NCBI GenBank assembly: GCA_036245805.1 | Contig: BTRK01000002.1 | Location: forward strand, 25,165,067 to 25,229,066 | DNA: 64,000 nt | Reading direction: 5' to 3' | From: Pristionchus mayeri | Lineage: Eukaryota > Nematoda > Chromadorea > Rhabditida > Neodiplogasteridae | Shown: piece after piece, positions 44,257 through 56,918 of the stretch | Layout: each line of letters starts with the position of its first letter | Position numbering within the stretch: position 1 is the stretch's first letter | The notes under the pieces: model-generated | The model's input: the letters and a program-made list of their open reading frames with translations, nothing else | What the model was told of the DNA's origin: nothing | The model's database searches: none | Program-made: the position numbers and the translations under genes

Positions 44257-46611
44257 GAGTGACTATCTGAGAGAACTGACCAGAGGCCGTACAGCGAAAA
44301 AATAAAGTGTTGATTTTAAGATGTTCCTAGGGGTAACTTTTCACGTAGAGCCCGAAAATCGACCTTAGAAAGCCGTATCTCTGACCCCTCGTTTTCTGTA
44401 GCACGCCTCAACGTCGAGGTCGGTTTTTCTAACTTTTGAACGGATCATCCAAACCCCATACATAGCTAGTAATTTTGAAAGATCTCGACGAGATAAGCAT
44501 TTTTACTGTTGGAAGTGAAATGACAGCTCATCTGAGAAAAAAAATTCGACCAGTTGAAATCTCAAAATTCTCACCCTGAAGTTGCTTTTCGCGAATGTAC
44601 AAATTAAATTATCTTATTCGATTCCCCGTTAGAAGTTACCCCTAAGTGCAAAATTTCACCAAAAAAACTATGTCGAAAAGTGGTTTCCCGAAGAAAGGAG
44701 GAAGTCGGGGTGGTTATTTTCGCCCATTTTACGCAGTTTCCTGCAGAACCTTCGTGAGTTACAGTCAGTTCTCAACTTTTTTCGACGATTCTACACTTGG
44801 GAAGAAATATGAACCTGAAAAACTCCGAGTTTTAAGAATTTCTGAAAACTCGATTTTCTCAACTTCGATATTTCCCATTTTTATGCATTTATAACTAGAG
44901 ACCACAACGCGTTCTGCCAAAACCGTCGTACCAGGCACTTAGTGTGCCCAATGCAACCCTTTCGGTCTAAATAAGGCCATGCTTTGTCAATTAGAACTAT
45001 AATTTAACTCTGCGATGAATTATTATCTGAAAACCATACTCTCGGGAAATTGTGAAAAATGAACAACTCATCAAGCTCATTCATCAGTCAGTCTTTATCT
45101 CGCTACATCAACTGTCCATTTGGTGTGGTGGTAGAGCTCTACGTCTAGTGCCCGAAACCTTCAGGTTCGAATCCCCTTTATTGAAGTAGGTTTGCACTTT
45201 TTTGCAATTTTTTTTCTAAATTTGGTAAACGTTCCGACAATTCGGAAAAACATCCTTCTGTTTTCCAATTTTGTACGATGTTTCTTACTGATATGGACTA
45301 CAAACTGCGAGTGGAGCAGCTGCACACCAGTATAATGACCCATTTTACGTCTATGCATGACCTTAATTAGCGTATGCTGACCTAATTAGAGATGTCTGTT
45401 CATGATGCTCCAGTGGCCATTTGTGAAGGATCCTAAGAGCTACCGAAATCACTTTTGATCGTCCGATTTGGTTAAGAATTCGAAGTGTCGGACCAATATT
45501 CCTGAAAGTGGGTGTGGCTTGTGGTCTCTATTTATAACATCGCATTTTCAAATCACATCCCACTACTGTCCATTAAATCTTGCAGAATGTACCTACAGGA
45601 GTCTGAAAATTAACATAATGGCTGGCATTTTGCAGAAAATTCTAAATGCTATTCACCTAAAAACGCAACGCCGAATGTGGGAAAAATATGTATAAAATTT
45701 TGAAAACGATGAATACACCTTGTAGTCAACCCCATCCGATGAAATTTTTACAGAAACACATGAAACATGCAAAATATCGACTATTTATGTAAAACTGTAC
45801 TCTAAATCGTATTTTATTCGTTTGTTTCCCTCGAGAAATCGTGTTTTTATCCAACAATTAGTCTGGTGCAGCCACATGGGGCCAGCCAATATGTTAATTT
45901 TCCGACTCATGTTGATACATTCGGCGAGATTTAATAGGCAGTAGTGGGATGTGATTTGAAAATGAGATGTTATAAATGCATAAAAATGGGAAATATCGAA
46001 GTTGGGAAAATAGAGTTTTCAGAAATTCTCAAAACTCGGAGTTTTTCAGGTTCATATTTCTTCCCAAGTGTAGAATCGTCGAAAAAAGTTGAGAACTGAT
46101 CGTAACTCACGAAGGTTCTGCAGGAAACTGCGTAAAATGGGCGAAAATAACCACCCCGACTTCTTCCTTTCTTCGGGAAACCACTTTTCGGCACAGTTTT
46201 TTTGGTGAAATTTTGCACTTAGGGGTAACTTCTAACGGGGAATCGAATAAGATAATTTAATTTGTACATTCGCGAAAAGCAACTTCAGGGTGAGAATTTT
46301 GAGATTTCAACTGGTCAAATTTTTTTCTCAGATGAGCTATCATTTCACTTCCAACAGTAAAAATGCTTATCTCGTCGAGATATTTCAGAATTACTAGCTA
46401 TGTATGGGTTTGGATGATCCGTTCAAAAGTTAGAAAAACCGACCTCGACGTTGAGGCGTGCTACAGAAAACGAGGGGTCAGAGATACGGCTTTCTAAGGT
46501 CGATTTTCGGACTCTACGTGAAAAGTTACCCCTAGGATTTTAAAATCAATACTTTATTTTTCGCTGTACGGCATATAGGTTGAATTGGTCAATTCTCTCA
46601 GATAGTCACTC
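44257..46611. mobile_element. 2.36-kb foldback element, about 640-bp arms (copy D)
   Basis: Arms 44257-44897 and 45972-46611 are near-identical inverted copies beginning gagtgactatctgaga. The empty site survives downstream of the second gene pair (gatatatgattattc near 52990), which shows a duplicated ATAT around the element. The centre holds a tRNA-like module (45110-45530). The frames at 44646-44894 and 45970-46218 are mirror images within the arms, not genes. No transposase was found. Confidence 0.85.
45110..45530 (+). repeat. tRNA-like dispersed repeat (SINE-like), plus orientation
   Basis: It begins with tggtggtagagctctacg (A-box-like) and ggttcgaatcccc (B-box-like) about 30 bp later, then shares its body with 6290-6780. 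The body includes cttaattagcgtatgctgac. It lies in the loop of the foldback element. Confidence 0.6.
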
Positions 46612-48069
46612 ATATGATTATTCAAGCTCATCACGGGGTGGAGAGAAGAAGAAGAGGAAGTTACGTGACGACATTTTTATTCTCCGGTTCTTTGATTCAG
46701 ACATCGTAAGCTATTGTTTTGGCTTTGGCCATAACAGATTGAAGCTCAGAGATTGCATCAGATGTTGAATACACTTGCTTATTCAAAGCCTACAGGTCAA
46801 TTAATTGTTCGTTTCTATTCCGAACGTGTTCAAATTATTCTTCCGTTGTACATCTCTCGTTATGAATAAGTAGACTGCACATATCTCACCGGAAAATCGA
46901 GCTAGAATCGCTATTCTTGGTAGTGGAGGGAAAATCCTCAAATGAGTTCTAGCCGTTTTTGGGGATCCTGAGCCATGTCTTACAATCCCTCAAAGTCACA
47001 TAGTGTACATTTGATTTTGGATTGCACTACACCTAGTCGGATCTTGACGTCTCCCACTTTGAGAGCTGTTTTCTCGTTTCTCGTGAAAGATATACGAAAT
47101 TTGACCTCTGAGTCAGCCTTGCTCATTTTTCGAGCTCTATAGATCCATATAGTTCATTTTATCTGAAGGTCAATATTAAAAGCTTAGCAGTTCGACTCAT
47201 TTTTTGCAAAAATGTAGGAGAAGGCGCAGCTGAAATTTTCACATGTTATGTAATTCGCTCTTTGCTATCGAATGAGTAGTCTGCGCTGAAAATATCGATC
47301 TGCCGGTGTGTGTTAGGTCGTTTTTTACTTCTAAGGATCGTTTGAAGTTTTTAACCAACGAGAATTTCATATTTAATTCCATCCCACACTGCTCTTATCG
47401 ACGCGAGCGGTCGAGAATGATTGATCTGATTCAACTATTCAGAAGGACAAAGGGTTGCCTCAAAATCTGGCCCGAGCGACTATAATGCGAATTCGTAACC
47501 TAACAATTTGAAAAAAAATGTTTTTGTGTAGGGCTGAGGAGCCTCTACAAACGACAGGGTGCCTTCATGAAAAATCCGGCAAGGAATATCCCAAAAGTAT
47601 TGATTTAGGGTTAAGAATGTGTTAGATTGGATGATTAGAGTGATTCTAAAGTCAATTCTTAACGTGGGCATGGTCTACTCGATTTTCCGTGAATATAAGC
47701 GTCGATTGACATCGAAATCATAATTTTAGGATCCCGTCCCCATTTCGACTCCCTCTCCGCTGTGACTCTTTCGAGGTTTTTTAGGGCCATAACTCGAGTT
47801 AGAGATAAGATATCGACAAATACCTAAAAAGCATGACCTTATTTATCCTAACAGGGATATATGAGACCCACAAATATCCTTGCTAAAGGAATTTGGTGAA
47901 CCACCTCACGGTCTCTACCCATAGAGTGAAATTACTAAAAAGAATGCGATCTCTGTCAATATTTATCTATCACAATTTATCTGTTCGATATTATAAAATT
48001 CACAGATTTAACGGCAAAAGGATGTGAAGTAAGATTCGCGACATAACACAGAATAGACAATAATTGTAT
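46612..48069. other. Spacer between foldback element and second gene pair
   Basis: It contains the gene-fragment-like repeat 46634-46766 (see 39335-39601). The remaining 1.3 kb show no gene or clear repeat. Confidence 0.5.
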
Positions 48070-50000
48070 TTAAATGGTGGATTGCTTTCCACGAACTTCG
48101 ATGTTGAGGAGATATGGGCATTCAACAGAAGAATCCATTCGGACAACTGAAAGAGATACGTCGAATGGGTAGTTTTAAAAAAATTCGATATCATATCTAA
48201 ACATTGTTGAATAAAGAGTTCAAACATGCGCTTTTCGCACTACCGAAATCCAAAATCGAGTTCAACACAATAGAATAAAACATAGATTTAACTCCACAGT
48301 ATAATTCTCACCATTCACGCTTCCTCCCTTCTCACATACGAACTTTCGGTCTTTTCCCAAAGGATTCAAAATTTCGTAGCTCACTCCTCTGAGCTTCAAA
48401 CTGAGTCTCGACGAGTGTTCGAATCCGGTAAGTTCCTGAAATATAGATGTCAGAACTAGAGTTCGATAAACAAAACGACCCGACACCGCGGGGCCCCGCG
48501 AACGAGGAATGAGAGGGAGAGGAATGCGGGCCGGTGCTTCGCCCCATTCCAACTTTTTCGGATCGCCCTCGGCCTCACGAGCCTTTTACAACGTTTTAAG
48601 CAGGATCTCAACAGTTACGTCCATTTTTAACCTTAACACACAACCCCGCGTAACGTAGCGACCGAAGGTCGCTAGTTGTTTTACTGTTTAGAGCTTCTCC
48701 AATTGAATTGAACTGCGCAAAAAACACTTACTGCAATGAATTCATCGAGTTCTTTTCTGTTGATTATTCGTTTTGTGTTTTCGAGAGATCCTCCATTGAC
48801 GTTTACACTCTCGATTCCAGCTCCGATGAGATTGAGAAGAACATCGAAAGCGAGAGAGGGCTGTAAGTAATAAATATATTTATATATTGAATTACTATAC
48901 ATTGAATAAATAAAAATGATTTAAAAATTTCATAGTAGGCAACCTTGTTTATGTCGTGGTGCTCGGGGACAACATTCTGAGCACGACCGATATCTTTTCC
49001 GGAGAACGTGACCTCCTTTACGCCTGCTTTAACCAGGTCGAGGGCGAATGAACCTGAATTGTCAAATTAGTTTGAACAGCATGAAATTTCATATTTTTAT
49101 TTATTTTACTCACAGTTTGCAAAGGGAGCATGCATTTCGTAATATTTTGTCTTTTCCAGCACGAATTCCACGTGTTTGGCTTGAATCGAAGCAAAAAGTG
49201 CAGGAAGTTTATCACTGAAAAATTAACTTGGAACAAGGGAAAATTTTGAAATATATATCTTACACTTTCTCTAGGGTCTGCTTATCGATGACCAGAGTGA
49301 TTTTGTTCACAATGCAACCAGAAAGAAGAGAAGTGAGATGATCGATGTTATCGTTGTCTAAGTAGACGGGAACTTGCTGGAAAATGAGATGGATTTCAAA
49401 GATTCTCAAGATGTATATTTACAATTATTGTTAGTATTATTGTATACCTTGTGTATTTCCAGATGGTCGATTTTTGCTGCACCAAAGAAGGAGAATTTGG
49501 CAGTCGGCGGGAATGAAAATTTACGATAGCCATTCACCTGAAATGAAATAATGAAAATGGTATGTTCAATATTAATTATTGTATTTTTGTGAGAAAAAAT
49601 TTGTCAGACCTTCTGTTTGTCAGCACCCTTGATCCTCCATGTTCTGAGAGAGTGATTGTGAAGGGCGAAGAATTGTTGAACCATCGGACGATCGAGAGAA
49701 AACGAAGAAATCATTATCGAATTCGACAACTGGAATCCGAAAACTTTATTTAATCGAATTCAAGATAGTAGAAAGGCAATATAGTACCTGACACAGTTTG
49801 AGAGTCTCCAGCTCGAATCTGGGAAGAAGATTGTTGAAATGATGAGAGACCTGAAAGATATCTTTGTAAATACCGAAATGGACGGGGAAATTATTGAATA
49901 ATAATATTGTTACCTTGCTCAAAGATACTTGACCATCGTGAGAGAGTCGGCCAATGATCATCTCCAATATTTCAGGAGGGAAGGAATCGAGAGAAGACAT
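48070..50000 (-). CDS. F-box protein (intact copy of pair)
   Basis: Exon 1 (49914-50000) encodes SSLDSFPPEILEMIIGRLSH, an F-box. Later exons encode FELETLKLCQ, SFFGAAKIDHLEIHK, VPVYLDNDNIDHLTSLLSGC and others; the last ends RGKQSTI with TAA at 48070. The positions corresponding to both lesions in the 40833-42588 copy are sound here (TCG codon; acceptor caattcag). One exon uses an acceptor (attccag) different from copy 1 and is two codons shorter. The role is a likely SCF substrate adaptor with a nematode-type C-terminal region. A GC-rich insert lies in an intron (48470-48685). Confidence 0.8.
48470..48685. other. GC-rich insert with 3' hairpin, possibly Helitron-like
   Basis: It is absent from the same intron of the duplicate F-box gene. 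It includes ccgcggggccccgcg and ends with the hairpin gcgaccgaaggtcgc, followed by CTAG and T. A hairpin before CTRR is a Helitron-end feature; no TC start was identified. Confidence 0.4.
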
Positions 50001-50338
50001 TATGAAGAGTGAGAGATGAGGATGAGTGAATGAGTGAACGATGTGGAGAAAGATCTTCACAGAGAGGTCACAACGGAAGCATCAAACCGATTTTCCTTTC
50101 AGGTTGTAAACCTCTCGACATTCAAGAATGGAATGGCTCTCCTATCTCACCGAACTATTTCAGGGTAGCACTTCGTCTTCCTATTCCCACTGGCCAACCT
50201 GACTGCCCACAATAAACCGTAACCTCCGCAATAAACGGTCAACTAAGGCCCTAATTGGACGCTTCCGGTCTCTGAGACTGGAAGTCGGAGTTACTATATA
50301 CGCCATCGATCCTCAGTCTGTCAGTCTGATCATATTCA
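50001..50338. promoter_or_regulatory. Divergent promoter region, copy 2
   Basis: It is alignable with 42589-42924. The TATA-box position reads TATATACG (50295-50302) instead of TATATAAA, on the side of the broken gene. Confidence 0.5.
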
Positions 50339-52871
50339 ATGTCTTCCTACTCTCGTTCTTCTTCTCCCATCTCCGTGGGTTCTCCTCCTCCGAATAAAAT
50401 GGAGGAATCAACTACTCGATCCATCGCTCGTCTCGTCTCTTCCTGCTCTTCTGATGATGATCTCGCTCCACTTTCCTCTCCTGCCGAGTGAGCTATTCCC
50501 ACTCTTCATTATTAGATCTTCGTATTGATTTATTAATCACTTTTCACATTTCAGACCCTTCTCTTCAATCGATGATGATGATCTCGAGGAGGGAGAGATC
50601 TCATCCGAATTAGAGGAATGCCAATTCGTCGAGTTCGATTCTGATGCCTCTGATAACGAAGAGAAAGTCGAAGCAACTCCTGATTATTGGTGAGTTTCTG
50701 ATCTACTAAATATTAATTAATGTATGATCTCATAAATTGTTAAATTTGCAGTTACCCTCTACCGATTGTTGATGACGTTACACTGGAGACAGCGATTGAC
50801 TGCTATAATCAGAAGTCAATGAAAAAAAGCAGAAATGCACAAGGGAATCGAGGGAGTAAGTTTCCCCCCTTATTAAGGCTCTATTTTGGAAAAGTAAATA
50901 TGCTTATTTTGCTATTTTCAGGACTATTTCTTCACTACAAATCGTACTCCGTGGTCCTTTGATCTCGTTGTTCCCTTCGGAGAAACTCCAGTCTTCACTC
51001 GTATCTCCTTCCCTCCCCCCATCGATCAGGTCAGTAGTCTTTACTCATATGAAATTGTTTTATTCTTGAAAACTGTTATAATATAACTTCCATTCCAGTG
51101 TTACACAGTGGGAGAGGTCGCTGGCTACTCTTGGATGTGCGATATCGAACATCTTCAGTTCTTCAGAGGTAAGCAATTCAAATATATCTACTAATATTTA
51201 ATCACGTTCCCAAATTGAAGATTTCTGCGTCAACTATCGATTCATGGGAACAAAATACAAATAAAATCGACTGATTGAAGAGGCGAAGAGAAGAATTCGG
51301 AGGAACCATAAAGTATGTTTTCGTTTTAGCTTAAAGATGTTTCTATTAAGAGAGGAATCGCGAGAGAATCGACCACGCCGCGGCGGTAGGAATCAAGTTT
51401 GTCCTATCCTGAAACAAATTTGGCTACGTGTACTTCAAATGATGCTCTTTCAAACTGCGTCGTCAGAATTTCGATAACTATCGTCGTCGTCGAGATTCAG
51501 AAGGCCAAAGATGGTACTATCACATTTCGACAGTCAAATCGCGCTCACTTAAATGATCATAAATCCGTTTATAATAAAGATAGAAAGTCGTTCTTTGTTT
51601 CAAATGAGAGCTATAGGCTAGAATCCTCAGAGAGCGCGTGCTCTAACCGTCTGGCGCTCTCGCCGCCTCACCTCCCTCTCCCTCCCCTCTATTTAGCGCT
51701 CCCCTCGGCCCGTTTTCCGTCGTTTCTGGCCATCTTCCAGGCTCTGTAGAATGCTTCAACGATAAGATAGAGACTCACTTTCAACAGATGAAATGTTTAG
51801 CTCATCGTGCTCTACGTTTCTATCTAAAAGCCGAGTCTCTATGCCTATTTTTACCAGAGGCACAGTTTTGCGTGTTTCATTGGATTCTTCAGGTGAAATT
51901 TCATCTTTGCAGTAGCCCTTTTTCTTTGAGCTGTTTCGAGGGATGTATTTACATTATTTGAAACTCATTTAGTGCATTTGAGCCCATCCCGCATGTTGAA
52001 ATTGGTCAAAATACAGAATTTCAAATTTTCGGTCAGCTGGCCATTTATGACCAATGGAAGAGCTATAACATGGGGGGAGATACTTAGAATGTTGTTTTGG
52101 ATGTTTTTGAATGATTTTGAGCCCAAATCAGGCCAATTGAAGATACGGAAGTACTCTTTTCTAGAACTCATTTTGGAGTCGCCGCACAAAAGTGAGCCCT
52201 TTTTTTTTGTCCATCCTCAGATTTTCCTAATTTTTGGCGAGAAGTTAGGTCCATGTATGAACTTAAACTTAAGCATGATAACCCAATATGTTTTTCCGAT
52301 TTCCAAAGTTACATCACTTTTGGTCCACCCGACCGCCCCGCACCAGGGTGAGATCCAGGAATGATGACGTCAACATAAAAGTTGTAGCGCATGATGGTAG
52401 CTCTCATTTGAAACAAAAAACGACTTTCTATCTTTATCATAAACGGATTTATGATCATTTAAGTGAGCGCGATTTGACTGTCGAAATGTGATAGTACCAT
52501 CTTTGGCCTTCTGAATCTCGACGATGACGATAGTTATCGAAATTCTGACGACGCAGTTTGAAAGAGCATCATTTGAAGTACTTGTAGCCAAATTTGTTTC
52601 AGGATAGGACAAACTTGATTCCTACCGCCGCCCACCCCCTTCAAATGGTCGATTCTCTCGCGATTCCTCTCTTAAAGTGAATTTGTATCTTTAGATAGAT
52701 TAATCAATTCATTTCTTTTAGATGTCGCCCTCTTCTCCAGCCAAGTCTCCTTCCGGGAAAGGAATTGCTCATCCTTCCACTTTCGTTGTCAAGAGAGCAG
52801 CTAGAGCTCACTTCTTCGATCAACTCAATGATGTTGAACCCCCGAGGAAACGATCAAGGCCCACCTACTAA
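50339..52871 (+). pseudogene. Orphan pseudogene (broken copy of pair)
   Basis: It is homologous exon by exon to the gene at 42925-44131. The third exon has an extra base in an A-run (after ATG 50819-50821, seven A's), which shifts the frame. The sixth exon has TAA at 51262-51264, where the intact copy has GAA. The last intron also holds a 1.3-kb insertion (51350-52671). The basic end PPRKRSRPTY is retained in the last exon, so decay is recent. Confidence 0.8.
51350..52671. mobile_element. TTAA-flanked foldback element
   Basis: The terminal repeats (gagaggaatcgcgagagaat and complement) extend about 260 bp inward. TTAA lies at both borders (51346-51349 and 52672-52675), and the intron of the paralog lacks the element. 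No transposase was found; the target is like that of piggyBac/Kolobok elements. Confidence 0.8.
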
Positions 52872-53349
52872 TCGTCTCGCCTCCTACTCTTCACATTTAT
52901 TCTACCTTATTATTTATATCGTATCTACTGGTGCATTGCATTCAATATTTTCTGTATTTCCATGATTTTTAAAAAAATCTATTTGATATATGATTATTCA
53001 AAGCTGATTACGGGGGGGGGGGGCATATTAAAAGGAGTGATGAGGTCGTATTCTCGTATATAATATGCAGAATGTGATATAATACATTCTCGACTCAACT
53101 TCATTATTTCAAAAACATGGTGGTTATCGGAATGCAAAACTACTTGGCGTTGGTTAGGCTACTGAATAGTTTTAAGCTCCATCTATCCCTCTGCCCCTTT
53201 TCTAGCCTAATCGAGAAGGAACAATATTTTGTGATTCTGTATTTGCAGAATGTGTTCGAATAATTTTTTATTATATTTTGAAACGTAAAATTTCGTTACA
53301 AGCAGTTTCTTCTCAATAAAGCTTTCTGATGCTCAGAATTACTTGCTGA
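52872..53349. other. Spacer with G-tract
   Basis: It holds the empty site of the foldback element (near 52990) followed by a run of 13 G's. No gene was seen. Confidence 0.5.
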
Positions 53350-56248
53350 TCACTCCTTCTTTGACTTCGTGATGCACAGCACCTTTTTGAAAACAAAAGG
53401 AACGATTTTAAAGGTAGAATAAACTGCTGTCGATATCGAAATTACAAAAAGAGCAATAATATCTGCATTGTGGTACTCGATCCAATTCATATCGTAGGAT
53501 TGGGGTCGGAGGGCAGGAGAGGGACCGAATTCAGCTGCGAATTCAACTGTCCTGAAGGGGTATTTCGTAAGTATGCGACCTTTCCACTCCCTCATTTGAT
53601 AGAATAACGAAACGTACTTGACAAGGAGTTCCTTCGACGAGAATGGCTTCTTCGCAATCATTGCTGCTATTCTTGCCGCGTTTTTGTAATAGCTGCACAG
53701 TGATTCGTAACTTCATCTACTGCTTGAATTCACCTTTTGTTCTCCAGTAGATCTTTCACTGCCGCGTACAATTTTTCAGGATTGTCAAGGTCGTATTTAT
53801 TGTAAACCTGAGTTTGGTAATTTGCAAATGCACCCTGGTTTCAATTTCTACCTTGCCAAGTCCATTTTTCTGCATCATTCCCGAGTTTCGAGGCTGATCC
53901 CCAATGAAGGGAATGAAGAGGCCTGCCAATTATTCAATGGGATGTTAAAATTAATAGCTAAAAATGGTGATATCTAACCGGGTTTTCCCCTGAGTGCCGT
54001 CTCCTGAGTGCTGGCCATTCCTCCGTGAGTGATGAATGCAGTCAGTCTCGCATCAGCCAGGATATCGTTCTGAGGAGTCCACTTGAGCATGTGCAGATTG
54101 GGAGTCGAGGCTGTGGCTGTCTGAATACTAGGGTTGGCAATACGAGGGGAGGTTACGAGCTCGTTATACCTCCCCTCCCCTTATTTCGCAATACGAGGCG
54201 GGGGGGGGGGGCGGGGGGTAATAACGAGCTCGTTGTCTCCCCTCGTATTGCCAACCCTACTGAACACCATCTATTTTTCATTGTTAAAACGGTGAGATAA
54301 TAGGCATTCTGGAAGACGAAAATTAAACAATATCGACAATCTTTGACCTTGGCAAACTCGTCATCGGGCTTCTCATACTTCCAGATGAAGGTCACGTCTG
54401 GGAAACAAGCGACTGTCTGAACATGGTTTTTTTAAAATCACTTCAGTAGTTTGTTGTGACTATCATTTAACTTTGAATGGAAGATTCGGCTCACTTTCAC
54501 GATATTCTGCTTCACTCGCATTGGCATTTTGTGACTCTGCACGATTGATCCGAAGGATATGAGAACTGTCTTGCGGCTGAGGTTGAAAATAGAGTTGAGA
54601 TCCTCGAAAATAATGTTTGTTTTTTTTTAAATTTTATTTTCGTGAATCTACCCTTTCGAGCTTCTTCGGCTCCTTTGCTCCAATTCCTCCGATGAATACT
54701 ACCCTGAAAAATATTTTGTTTATTTAGAAAATTTTAGATATTTTTCGTACCGACTGAGCGTTGGCGCAGCAAAATCGATGAGTGGTTCGCCATTGATGAA
54801 AGTGAAAGCAGCGTGAGAGGAGATTTCCTGAATACAATATCATCCCGTGGTATTTCTATAAAATTGACCGCTCAAGTTTGAAAGAAACGATCAGATAGTT
54901 ACGAACGAACTTCTTATGTATAGCTAGATATAAATTCAGCTCACATTTACACTCGGAAATTCAGGACCGTATCGGTGCTTGAAGAGAGCGTTTATCTAAA
55001 CATTACTCTTGCAATAAATATTGCTAATATATTTCAAACATCTTGCAAATACTTTCGGGGAAAAATTATTCTGGCAAACCTCAGTTCGACACGTATACCA
55101 AGTTGCGAGGAAGACAAAATTTGCATAAATGTTTAGAGCGCGGCTCCACATCGAGTGAACGTCAACTCCACTCATCAGAACACCTCGAAGTGAAAAAATC
55201 TTTTCAGAAATATGTAAGATCGAAACACCAACATTAGCATCGTGAGTTATCCCAGGATCTCTTACTTGGATTGTAGCTCAGAGCGTCATCAATTCCGAAA
55301 TCAATTCTCTGATAGCCCATTGGAACAGAGCCAGCAGATGTGATCAGCGATTTGGGCTTCACCAGATGAGAAAGTGCTGCAATTTACTAGAATACTATAA
55401 ATTTATCATTGTCCGTAGCTCACCATGTGAATCTACAACTTCTTTTCTGAATGCAACTATAAGTTTATCTGATTCTCTCACCGACTCCACAAGCTTCGAA
55501 GTTCTCAACGATCATCACATCGTATTTCTCCATCCTCAGTTTTTCCACGAGTCCCGGTTCATCAATAACTCCCGTACATTGAGCATTCACCCACGACATG
55601 AATGCTTGGCCGAACTGGAAACTTAGCATGTCGATTGAAAACTTGTAGCAGTCAAACGTTTTGTTATGTTTTGTTGCCGTAGTACCTCAATGTTAACAAC
55701 CAAACTGATAAAATATTTCTCACAGGTGCGGAAGTGACGATGTTGAAGTCGTTGTACTCGAAGAAATCTGCCTCTTCGAAATCCATACTCTCAGTGATCT
55801 ACCAACATGATGCGCATTGATGATGAACACACACTGTACCTTCTTCACTTCCTCAGTTGATTGCACATAGATCTTGTTTGATTTATGCGTCCCATCTCTC
55901 AGATTGGGATTGATGATCGGTATGAGCGTCGTCTGAAAACTGTTTGCATACAAAAAAGGAGAGTATGGAAATACTACGATGGAACAGAATTATCTGTCAC
56001 TGTTCAAAAATTGGTGCAAAATATGAACTTCAAATTATCTTTACCCCCTTTTTATTGAAACTGAAAGTGGGTCCAAGAAAATCATATCCTCTACTCACTA
56101 CATTGTGCCCTGCATCCACAAGAGTATCAGCGATGTTTCCCAGGAAATTATTGATAGATTGACTGAATCGAGGACTGAACACGAGAATCTTGTAGGGACG
56201 AGCAGAATCGATCCAAAGAAGAAGAAAAAGGATTGAGGATAGACGCAT
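53350..56248 (-). CDS. UDP-glucuronosyltransferase (UGT), copy C
   Basis: This has the same exon structure as A and B. It starts at 56248 with the signal peptide MRLSSILFLLLWIDSARPY and includes NAQCTGVIDEPGLVEKL, IGGIGAKEPKKL, ISFGSIV and the donor signature TPQNDILADARL / ITHGGMASTQE. It ends with a membrane segment and KSKKE, like copy A. All exons I checked are open. A 131-bp MITE lies in one intron (54129-54259). The role is conjugation of small molecules in the ER. Confidence 0.9.
54129..54259. mobile_element. Short palindromic MITE in a UGT intron
   Basis: The ends gggttggcaatacgagggg and complement are flanked by TA. It contains a G-rich centre. It is absent from the same intron in UGT copies A and B. 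Confidence 0.75.
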
Positions 56249-56918
56249 TCTGCTAATAGACGTTGAATAATTTTCTATTATCTTTCGATACACGAAGAAG
56301 GAACGCATGCACTGCGAACAAATATAGGCAAAGAAGGGGATAAACTCGACTGATCTCTGCATGGGTGTGTTCCTCCCTTTTAAGTAACTCTGTCGAGTGA
56401 ATGATTGAGAGTGACAGTCGATAGGAAGAAAACTAACCTAGTCGAGCACAATTCGACCTTAGATGGGGCATTTGCGCTGCACAAAGCACGAGAAAAAGTC
56501 AGAAAACATGTTTTAATGAATTCGTAATTCATATTTGCTGTTTAGATGAACAGATGCGACGGTTCGTTAACCCTTTGGGGCATGTTTTGAGTATAAGTTT
56601 CGTTAATTAACAGATCAAGGGAGCACCACTCAGGACTGCTTTGAGGCTTTTAACAAAACGTTTCATCAACCTTTATTTACGCCCTTCATTACTCACTACA
56701 TTTTGTATTGTTTAATGGAAAATTTTTTATAAGATTATCTTCAACGATAAAAATGGAAATGTTGAAGCCAAGTTACTAGCCAACACCCTCACTAACCAAA
56801 TTTGTTTTCGAAAAATCTACACAATGGGTATTGTTCTCCTCACTCTCTCCCTCTCACTCCCCTCCCATTCCCTCTCTCACTCCATATCTTTCCTCTGTTC
56901 CCGAGCGGTCGCCTCAAA
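56249..56918. other. Divergent intergenic region
   Basis: It lies between UGT copy C and the plus-strand membrane protein gene. It is pyrimidine-rich near 56830-56900; no clear TATA box or other feature was seen. Confidence 0.4.

Noticed and set aside
45118..45180. Possible tRNA gene
   Set aside because: A and B boxes are present, but the anticodon and acceptor stems do not pair well; treated as a SINE-like remnant.
44646..46218. Two 82-aa frames with nearly the same protein on opposite strands
   Set aside because: They are mirror images in the arms of the foldback element and have no domain.
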